Below, in pieces: positions 57,956 through 64,000 of a stretch of DNA of 64,000 nucleotides. This stretch comes from an uncultured Alphaproteobacteria bacterium (lineage in GTDB: Bacteria > Pseudomonadota > Alphaproteobacteria > Rhodobacterales > Rhodobacteraceae): the NCBI GenBank assembly GCA_902570265.1, contig CACFXF010000006.1:22468-86467 (forward strand), given 5' to 3'. The position numbers were made by a program, and so were the translations under genes. How positions within the stretch are numbered: the first letter of the stretch is position 1; every line of letters begins with the position of its first letter. The notes beneath the pieces were generated by a model, which was not told the origin of the DNA, ran no database searches, and was given only the letters and a program-made list of their open reading frames with translations.

Positions 57956-58674
57956 ACAGTCACTATTTATTTTGGAATAATTCTTATAGGAAGCAAGCTG
58001 AATCAGTTCTTGAATCAATCATTGAACAAGAAGGACTGATCTTGCAACAAACTCTATTTTACCCTGCAAGTGGCGGTCAGCCATGTGATCAAGGCATTAT
58101 TAAGATAGGTAATTACTCACTGAAAGTGGAGAATGTTAAAAAGTTTGAAGGAGGAAAAACCTTAATTATTCCTGAATATATTCCTAATGATTTAAAAATA
58201 GGAGCAATAGTAGAACAATTTATTGACTGGGATCTAAGATATAAATATATGAAAATGCATACTTCTTTACATTTATTATCTGTAGTTATTCCCCTCCCAG
58301 TTACTGGTGGGCAAATAGGTGCTAATAAAAGTCGTTTGGATTTTGATATGCCTGAAGCTGTTGACGATAAATTAATCATCGAAAATAAAATTAATGACTT
58401 AATTAAAAGTGATTTAATAGTTGAACAAACATGGATTGCCGAGGAAGAATTAGACAAGAAACCCGAATTAGTCAAAACAATGTCAGTTTTTCCACCTAAA
58501 GGAAGTGGAGAGATAAGATTAATTAGCATTAAATCAAAAACAGGTCAGGTTGATTTGCAACCTTGCGGTGGAACTCATGTCAATAGAACAGTTGAAATAG
58601 GTAAAATTGAAATAGGTAAAATCGAGAAGAAAGGTAAAAATAATAGGCGTGTAAATATTCATTTAGCTATTTAA
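57952..58674 (+). CDS. alaX: Alanyl-tRNA editing protein AlaX
   Basis: Free-standing hydrolase that clears Ser or Gly from mischarged tRNA-Ala. Zinc motifs HTSLHLL (HxxxH, about residue 103) and CGGTHVNRT (about residue 205) are present, plus FYPASGGQPCDQG at the start, the AlaRS editing-domain signature. At 240 residues it is the AlaX-II size. ATG overlaps the channel stop. It ends 55 bp before tRNA-Ser. Confidence 0.93.
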   Translation: MNSHYLFWNNSYRKQAESVLESIIEQEGLILQQTLFYPASGGQPCDQGIIKIGNYSLKVENVKKFEGGKTLIIPEYIPNDLKIGAIVEQFIDWDLRYKYMKMHTSLHLLSVVIPLPVTGGQIGANKSRLDFDMPEAVDDKLIIENKINDLIKSDLIVEQTWIAEEELDKKPELVKTMSVFPPKGSGEIRLISIKSKTGQVDLQPCGGTHVNRTVEIGKIEIGKIEKKGKNNRRVNIHLAI

Positions 58675-58729
58675 ATTTGTTTACTAGACAATATAAATTT
58701 ATTTTTTTAATAATAGAATTATCCTTCAA

Positions 58730-58819
58730 GGAGAGGTGGCCGAGTGGTCGAAGGCGCACGCCTGGAAAGTGTGTAGGCGGGAGACCGTCTCCAGGGTTCG
58801 AATCCCTGTCTCTCCGCCA
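58730..58819 (+). tRNA. tRNA-Ser (GGA anticodon)
   Basis: Ninety bases including an encoded CCA. Acceptor stem GGAGAGG pairs with CCTCTCC-like 3' strand; anticodon stem CACGC/GTGTG encloses the loop CTGGAAA, giving GGA. A long variable arm (GGCGGGAGACCGTCTCC) marks a class II tRNA, and the T-arm reads GGTTCGAATCC. Its last 20 bases are nearly repeated at 61997-62016. Confidence 0.96.
58800..58819 (+). repeat. Candidate attL: tRNA-Ser 3' end
   Basis: The final 20 bases of tRNA-Ser(GGA), from the T-loop to CCA, match 61997-62016 in direct orientation at 18 of 20 positions, including the first 14 in a row. This is the classic place for integrase-type insertion into a tRNA gene. Confidence 0.6.
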
Positions 58820-58959
58820 CTATACCTAAACCTAATTAAACAATTGGTTATATCAGTGATCAAAACTTATTAGAGTATTATTAATAACACTAGAGCGTCT
58901 TAATAAAAAAATTATTTAAATAATACTGTAATATAATAATTTTTTGTTCATGAAATAAT

Positions 58960-60450
58960 CTAATTAACCACGTCATACATTTCTTCAACTAAATTATTAA
59001 TCAGATCTATATGAGCCGAAAGACCATTTCCCATTTTTGGATTTCCTGAAAATAATGAGTCCCCTATAGGATAAATTTTTTTACCATTGATAAAGTCATT
59101 GTTTAGTAAGTTGATGTATGGTCGATATATAAAAGGTTTATTAATTAATATGTCACTTTTAACGCCTAAAGATATTAAAAAATTTAGTAAATAGTATAAT
59201 TTTTTGTCACATTTTTTTATTTTCTCATTATTTAATTTATAAAATGATTCAAGAGTTTCTGTTTGCAAAATCAAAGAAGATAAAATATTAGCCTGTGCTA
59301 CAGTAAGATTAACAATTAACAGAGCTTCATTAATTTCATCTCTTAGATTTCCATTATACATAAAAAACTTATTATCATTTTTTTTCATCTTTAAATAATT
59401 AAAAATATTATATTCAAACTTTGAGGGAATATTAGTTATTTTCAGCATATTATTTTCAATTTTATAATTTTCAAAATAAGGATAATGAAACCTTACATTT
59501 GGTTTCAAAGTGAAATTTAAGTTTGGCAATGATGAATCAAAAAAACTTTTATTCTGTTGAGTTCCTGAGACATTGATCTCTAAATTTTTTCCCCTTGGAA
59601 TTTCAAAATTATAAATTGCATTCCTTTCTTCTGATGAAAAATTGTTTTTTAAATTTAAATGACCTGCAGTTGCATCAAAAATAATGTCAATCCCGTCATC
59701 ATATAGATCTGAAGCATTATATTCTGAACTATAAAAAAAATTCGTCCCTTGGGCCAAACAAGAAAGTTTTAAGATTATTTCAAAAATATTCAGATGTATT
59801 CCAATAGATCCATTTGTCCCAAATGAACCTAACAGTTTTTTAAATCTTGGGTGAATATTCTTTGATATTGATTTAAAATCTAATTGAGTAAGCCAATTTC
59901 GATTAAATTTTTTTCGTATATTTTTATTTAAGCACCTGTTATCAACTAAGAGTAGCTTTATCTTATTAGCAAAAATATTTTTAATTATATTTGCTAAAAA
60001 TAATCCTGTAGCACCAGCACCAATAATTAATATGTTGATTTTATTTTTATCATGAAATGTTCTCTTTTGTGCCTCTAAATAATCAACTGATGGGTCATTA
60101 ATAAAAACATCATGTGTCAGAATGGAATTTTCTTGATCAGAAAACATCTTGAGTTTTTTATATTTTTTTTTTATGCATTTCTCATTTAAGATACTTTCTA
60201 AATGAGCTTCACTCCAATGTAGTTCTCCTTTATTTTCCTTCTTTTCTTTTTTTATTGAATGTACGGAATTAACATTTTCGTAATTTTTTTTTTGAGTTTC
60301 ATTATCTAAGGTTTCTTTAATATAAAAATGATCTATACTCGTTGAATAAATCCAACCAGCTGCTGCCTTATTTAAAATCGATGACATATTTTTATCATAG
60401 AAATCATTAAGAAATGAAGTTAGTTTTTTTTTAGTAATAAGATCAACCAT
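58960..60450 (-). CDS. Putative FAD-dependent oxidoreductase with unusual N-terminal extension
   Basis: Protein of 496 residues not assigned to a known family. A dinucleotide-binding motif ILIIGAGATGLFLANII lies at about residues 139-155, followed by an acidic strand end (LLLVDNR), and the C-terminus has IYPIGDSLFSGNPKMGNGLSAH, the GD...P..G.G pattern of FAD-dependent monooxygenases. The first ~135 residues are Lys-rich and unlike usual flavoenzymes. ATG start; it lies 9 bp after the TPR-methyltransferase gene on the same strand and is probably cotranscribed. Substrate unknown. Confidence 0.65.
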   Translation of the reverse strand: MVDLITKKKLTSFLNDFYDKNMSSILNKAAAGWIYSTSIDHFYIKETLDNETQKKNYENVNSVHSIKKEKKENKGELHWSEAHLESILNEKCIKKKYKKLKMFSDQENSILTHDVFINDPSVDYLEAQKRTFHDKNKINILIIGAGATGLFLANIIKNIFANKIKLLLVDNRCLNKNIRKKFNRNWLTQLDFKSISKNIHPRFKKLLGSFGTNGSIGIHLNIFEIILKLSCLAQGTNFFYSSEYNASDLYDDGIDIIFDATAGHLNLKNNFSSEERNAIYNFEIPRGKNLEINVSGTQQNKSFFDSSLPNLNFTLKPNVRFHYPYFENYKIENNMLKITNIPSKFEYNIFNYLKMKKNDNKFFMYNGNLRDEINEALLIVNLTVAQANILSSLILQTETLESFYKLNNEKIKKCDKKLYYLLNFLISLGVKSDILINKPFIYRPYINLLNNDFINGKKIYPIGDSLFSGNPKMGNGLSAHIDLINNLVEEMYDVVN

Positions 60451-60459
60451 TTGTCTAAT

Positions 60460-61761
60460 TTAAAATTCAAGAATATAGAAACCACCATTTAAAAAATGAT
60501 CTTGTTCCATTCGTAAGGAAAATTTTTTGAAATATGCAATAGAGTAGCTATACTTCTCACATAGAAATTCTATATAATTCTTAGAATGTGAAAATCTGCC
60601 TGATTTTTCAATACAGAAACTATCCCCATCAATATGTTCAGTAGAAAAAACCAACTTACCTTTATTTTTATTTCGGATTTTAATGAGTTCAAAAATTTTA
60701 TTCAAGTCTCCGATGTAGACAAAAACATCAGCTGCTATAAAATAATTAAAATCTAGAGTATTTTCTGTTAGAAATTCTATAATATCATGTTGATATAGTT
60801 TGTTGTATACCTTTTTAAATTTTGCCTTTTCTATCATTAACATAGATAAGTCAACACCAACAAGTAGATCACAATTATTTCTAATTTCAGAACCAACCAA
60901 TCCGGTACCACAGCCTAGATCTAGTACTGAACCTAAATTAGTTTTCTTATCTTTCACAATCTTCTTTTTAAGAATTTTTGGAAATTTATATCCTAATTTC
61001 CCTACCAGAGAATCTTCAAAATTATTAGCATAATTATCAAACAGATCTTCAACATATTTTTTTGGAACAGCATCTATTTTATTTCCAGTGATACTATTAA
61101 TCAAATGTAATGCACCTGCATTGTAGGGTTGTAATTTAAGAGTTTTTCTAAACAAATTTAGTGATTTTTCCTCACAGCCTTTTTTAGAATAAACAATACC
61201 AAGATGATAGTAGGCCTCAGCATAATCAGGTATGATATCAATAGCTCTATTATAGTTATCAATAGCTAAACTCCAATTTTCTTTTTCCCGATACATATTC
61301 CCCAAGTTATAATAAGCACCAGCATGTTTTGGATCTATTTCTATAGTTTTTTGATAACAAACTAAAGCTTGTTCAAAGTCTCCTAATTCACTAAAAGACA
61401 TTCCTAAATTACAATGAGCTTCTGCATAATTGGGTTTGAGTTTTATAGCCTTTCTATAACTAAAAAGAGCACTTTTAAAATTTCCGTCATTATGAAAAGA
61501 AAGACCCAAATTATAAAAAACTTCTGGACTATTGGGATTCAGAGTAATAGCTTTTTTGAAATTCTTGATCGCTTTTTTATTATGTTTTAAGGCCAAGTTT
61601 GCTGATCCAAAAATATTTAAAAGAGAAATTGAATCTGGATAAAGATAAGTTAATTCACTTTCCTGTCTTATGATTTCTTCAAACTTAGCCTTATTGTAAT
61701 GATCAATTAGAGTGTTAATAACGTCCTCAATAGAATTTTTACTAGAAATTTTTTTAAGCAT
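60460..61761 (-). CDS. TPR-repeat protein fused to a class I SAM-dependent methyltransferase
   Basis: Protein of 433 residues. About six tetratricopeptide repeats span residues 40-215 (for example NPNSPEVFYNLGLSFHNDGN and AGAYYNLGNMYREKENWSLA). A methyltransferase domain follows, with SVLDLGCGTGLVGSEI (about residue 280) and GVDLSMLMIEKAK. The linker KKYVEDLFDNYANNFEDSL resembles the COG4976 group of TPR methyltransferases. It is the first gene of the island pair; the TPR part probably selects a protein or complex partner. ATG start. Target unknown. Confidence 0.85.
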   Translation of the reverse strand: MLKKISSKNSIEDVINTLIDHYNKAKFEEIIRQESELTYLYPDSISLLNIFGSANLALKHNKKAIKNFKKAITLNPNSPEVFYNLGLSFHNDGNFKSALFSYRKAIKLKPNYAEAHCNLGMSFSELGDFEQALVCYQKTIEIDPKHAGAYYNLGNMYREKENWSLAIDNYNRAIDIIPDYAEAYYHLGIVYSKKGCEEKSLNLFRKTLKLQPYNAGALHLINSITGNKIDAVPKKYVEDLFDNYANNFEDSLVGKLGYKFPKILKKKIVKDKKTNLGSVLDLGCGTGLVGSEIRNNCDLLVGVDLSMLMIEKAKFKKVYNKLYQHDIIEFLTENTLDFNYFIAADVFVYIGDLNKIFELIKIRNKNKGKLVFSTEHIDGDSFCIEKSGRFSHSKNYIEFLCEKYSYSIAYFKKFSLRMEQDHFLNGGFYILEF

Positions 61762-62055
61762 AAGTTTACATATTATTCCATAATAAACCTATCTTCTCGC
61801 AATAATCATACCACTTAAGAATTGCACCATTTTTTTCCAAATTGCTTGTTAGGCTTCTTCTAATTCAAAAACAAAACTTTTCTGATACATTAATTTACTA
61901 ATGTAACTTTAACTGTCTCCGTAGCTTTTAAACATATTTCTTTACTTTTAAAAATTTATTCATATGTATTTAATGAACTATAATAGGGAAACCAAAGAAT
62001 CCCTGTCTCTTCACCAGATATATAAATGAATCCTTCTGCTATCTTTTAAAAAAAA
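61762..62055. other. Non-coding stretch between the island genes and the MFS gene
   Basis: About 294 bp without a convincing gene. It must hold the minus-strand promoter for the TPR-methyltransferase. It contains the 61997-62016 tRNA-like repeat, preceded by AGGGA that can pair with the repeat's TCCCT to form a short T-arm-like hairpin. Nothing else was recognised. Confidence 0.55.
61997..62016 (+). repeat. Candidate attR: imperfect copy of the tRNA-Ser 3' end
   Basis: GAATCCCTGTCTCTTCACCA differs from the tRNA-Ser end at two positions (C to T and G to A), keeping the terminal CCA. It lies in the same orientation as the tRNA and 3.2 kb downstream, just before the MFS gene at 62056. It may mark the distal edge of an insertion or the remains of a second tRNA-Ser. 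Confidence 0.6.
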
Positions 62056-63249
62056 ATGTTTTTATTTATTTTCCCAATAATTTGCGCTTGTATTATTGTG
62101 GCAACCAGTTTTGGTAGCCGACAAATTCTACCTCTGACTATAGATGGAATCACAAATGATAGGGCACTTGACTATATAACTCTGAGTTTTGCATTTGCTG
62201 TAGGTCAAGTTATTTGGGGTTTTGCAAACTATATAGGTGGTATGATTGCTGATAAATTTGGTGACGAAAAGGCTTTATTTTTAGGTATAATTCTATCAGC
62301 CCTAGGTTGTTATCTAATACAATATTGTGACAGTACTATCGAGATAGTAATTGCTGTAGGTATTCTTTCAGCAGGTGGTGCTGGTATTGCTGGTTTGGCT
62401 GTAGCCATGTCAGCTGTAAATAAAAAGGTACCTGAAAAAAAAGCAGGATTAGCTTTTGGTGTATTAAACGCTGGAGGATCTTTAGGACAAACTTTCTTGG
62501 CGCCCATTGGGATAATAATAATCATTAATTATGGTTGGATTTTTGCGCTAAATTGTTTGTCTCTTTTATTATTACTTACATTACCTCTAACTTACTTTTT
62601 GAGAGATCATAGGGTTATAATTAAATCATCACTTGATGATAAAAAAATTAACATTTTAGGTATGATAAAATTAGCATTTCAAACTCCTAGCTATAATTTT
62701 CTTGCACTAGGATTTTTTACCTGTGGATTTCATGTAGCTTTTATTTCAACTCATATGCCTGGTGTAATAGCTTATTGTGGTCTACCTACTTCTCTTTCAG
62801 GGTGGTCCTTAGCTTTTATAGGTTTCTTCAATATTATAGGTAGTTTATTTGCAGGCTGGTATATTTCCAAAAGGAGTAAGAAACTTTTTTTATCCTCAAT
62901 TTATTTAAGTAGAGCATTAATTGTTCTTGTTTTTCTAATTTCCCCAAAAACCGAAGTTACTTTTCTTATTTTTTCAGCTCTTCTGGGAGTTACATATTTA
63001 TCAACAGTTCCACCAACAGCTGCTTTGGTATCAAAAATGTTTGGACCAAGTTGTATGGGTACTTTATTTGGACTTGCTTTATTTTCACATCAAATTGGTG
63101 CTTTTTTTGGAGCTTATTTAGGAGGTTACTTTTTTACTATTACAGGTGAGTATACTTTTGTCTGGTTAATTGATATAATTTTAGCTATCTTTGCTGCAAT
63201 AATACACTTGCCAATAAAAGAAAAGTTAGTAACAACAAGTACTATTTGA
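62056..63249 (+). CDS. MFS transporter
   Basis: Twelve-helix major facilitator of 397 residues. Motif-A-like sequence ADKFGDEKALFLG lies between helices 2 and 3 (about residue 65), and the central cytoplasmic loop is near residue 190. The layout resembles oxalate/formate or monocarboxylate-type MFS members; substrate unknown. The ATG is followed at once by the first helix, so the cytoplasmic N-terminus is unusually short. It begins 40 bp after the tRNA-like repeat. Confidence 0.85.
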   Translation: MFLFIFPIICACIIVATSFGSRQILPLTIDGITNDRALDYITLSFAFAVGQVIWGFANYIGGMIADKFGDEKALFLGIILSALGCYLIQYCDSTIEIVIAVGILSAGGAGIAGLAVAMSAVNKKVPEKKAGLAFGVLNAGGSLGQTFLAPIGIIIIINYGWIFALNCLSLLLLLTLPLTYFLRDHRVIIKSSLDDKKINILGMIKLAFQTPSYNFLALGFFTCGFHVAFISTHMPGVIAYCGLPTSLSGWSLAFIGFFNIIGSLFAGWYISKRSKKLFLSSIYLSRALIVLVFLISPKTEVTFLIFSALLGVTYLSTVPPTAALVSKMFGPSCMGTLFGLALFSHQIGAFFGAYLGGYFFTITGEYTFVWLIDIILAIFAAIIHLPIKEKLVTTSTI

Positions 63250-63292
63250 TTTGATCTTATAATTTATATTTTTAAGGTATGACGAGGTAAAA

Positions 63293-64000
63293 ATGCTTTC
63301 GAAAGAATTAAGATCAGCAAGCCAGATAGTAGCACTTGTAGGGCTATTTTTTTCAACACTGATGTTTATACCTTGGCTTGCTTCTGTTGCAGTTGGTTGG
63401 AAAGGTGGTGATCCTTTTCTATGGTCTGGTTTAACAGCTGGTTTTGGCTGTATTTTGATTTTGTTGGCTACTAGGGGGGAAACGCCCAAGATATCAGCAA
63501 GGTTTGGAATATTAGTTGTAAATTTCTTATGGTGGATAGTGCCTTTGATATGTGCATTTCCATTTATTTTAGCTTTGCCAGAATTAACAATAGTAGATGC
63601 AATTTTTGAATCAACTTCAGGGTTAACCACAACTGGTGCAACAGTATTGTCAGATTTAATTAATCAACCTCGACCCATTTTGCTCTGGAGATCTTTGATG
63701 CAGTGGGTTGGGGGACTTGGAATTTTATCGTTAGGATTAATACTTTTACCCTTTCTAAGGGTTGGAGGGATGCAATTATTTAGAATGGAAAGTTCTGATA
63801 GGGCTGACAAGCCACTTCCAAGACTAATTGAGATATCAAAGTCTATAATTTTAATTTATCTAGTGCTATCTGGATTATGTGCTTTTTCATACATATCTGT
63901 AGGGGTAGCTCCTTTTGACTCTATTGCCCATGCTATGACTACAGTGGCTACAGGTGGTTTTTCAACTCATGATGAGTCAATAGGATATTATCAAAGCTCA
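63293..64000 (+). CDS. trkH: TrkH-type potassium uptake protein, N-terminal part (cut by window edge)
   Basis: Translocating subunit of the Trk potassium uptake system in the inner membrane. The frame runs open for 236 codons to the window end. Two selectivity-filter-like segments are visible: STSGLTTTGATV (about residue 110) and TTVATGGFSTHD (about residue 220), with MQWVGGLGI between them. ATG has GAGG upstream. Family members are about 480 residues, so about half is missing. Confidence 0.9.
   Translation, partial: MLSKELRSASQIVALVGLFFSTLMFIPWLASVAVGWKGGDPFLWSGLTAGFGCILILLATRGETPKISARFGILVVNFLWWIVPLICAFPFILALPELTIVDAIFESTSGLTTTGATVLSDLINQPRPILLWRSLMQWVGGLGILSLGLILLPFLRVGGMQLFRMESSDRADKPLPRLIEISKSIILIYLVLSGLCAFSYISVGVAPFDSIAHAMTTVATGGFSTHDESIGYYQSS

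Larger units (their letters stand above)
58820..62016. mobile_element. Candidate tRNA-Ser-linked genomic island (3.2 kb, no integrase)
   Basis: The segment begins directly after the tRNA-Ser CCA and ends in an imperfect direct repeat of the tRNA 3' end. It carries two very AT-rich minus-strand genes (a FAD-binding protein and a TPR-methyltransferase), opposite to the genes on both sides. No integrase or transposase frame is visible, so it would be a decayed or satellite-like insertion, or the remnant of a larger one. Boundaries are inferred from the repeat. Confidence 0.5.

Noticed and set aside
63226..63630. Minus-strand frame near the window end
   Set aside because: Antisense to the clear trkH start, whose filter motifs are convincing.

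Overview
The window reads as a chromosomal segment of an AT-rich (roughly 30% GC by eye), compact alphaproteobacterium, probably a small-genome marine type. The lineage call rests on gene order: the argS-SPOR-scpA-scpB string, yceD-rpmF-plsX-ihfA-merR, glyQ-DUF6446-glyS-PPDK-like-SleB, hflK-hflC-DUF2065-degP, ftsY-yciB-ccmG-ccmD-ccmC-ccmB-ccmA, the long alphaproteobacterial dCTP deaminase, and a DUF2842 gene after purA. No 16S rRNA gene is present, so a finer placement (SAR116-like, AEGEAN-169-like or other) cannot be made here. TTG and GTG starts are very common.

Layout. 1-2650: end of argS, a SPOR protein and the condensin partners scpA/scpB. 2667-9381: mostly minus-strand housekeeping genes (dcd, tRNA-Pro, merR-type regulator, ihfA, plsX, rpmF, yceD, msrB, pyrE, pyrC), with bamE on plus. 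9599-20572: a plus-strand run with folE, glyQ/glyS, a PPDK-like protein, a SleB hydrolase, folB, an HAD phosphatase, folP and glmM. 20567-30138: an EamA transporter, serine synthesis (serC, serA), purA, thiN, ilvA, rpiA and gor. 30202-38958: membrane protein quality control (hflK, hflC, DUF2065, degP), ferredoxin, purD, xseA, ftsY and yciB. 38981-41720: the cytochrome c maturation genes ccmG, ccmD, ccmC, ccmB and ccmA, all on minus.

From about 42 kb the content becomes more accessory. A B-type aconitase stands where many relatives keep acnA. It is followed by a DUF2182/DUF1326 pair, crotonyl-CoA carboxylase/reductase and a class V aminotransferase. Next comes a lipid-modification cluster (COG2907 flavoprotein, DUF1365, cyclopropane-fatty-acyl synthase family, GPH-type transporter) meeting a convergent SDR/DUF6134 pair. 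A frameshifted DUF3772 MscS-type channel gene and alaX follow. Then comes tRNA-Ser(GGA), directly followed by a candidate 3.2-kb tRNA-linked insertion. It holds two minus-strand genes, a FAD-binding protein and a TPR-methyltransferase, and ends in an 18/20 copy of the tRNA 3' end. The window closes with an MFS transporter and the start of trkH.

The strongest leads are: (1) the tRNA-Ser-bounded island with its two-gene cargo; (2) an acnB that resembles Bacteroidota enzymes, at the ccm-acn locus; (3) a PPDK-like enzyme whose ATP-grasp half lacks expected motifs while its phosphotransfer half is intact; (4) losses from conserved strings (fabH, nagZ, tat genes); and (5) a one-base frameshift in an A6 run in the MscS gene.
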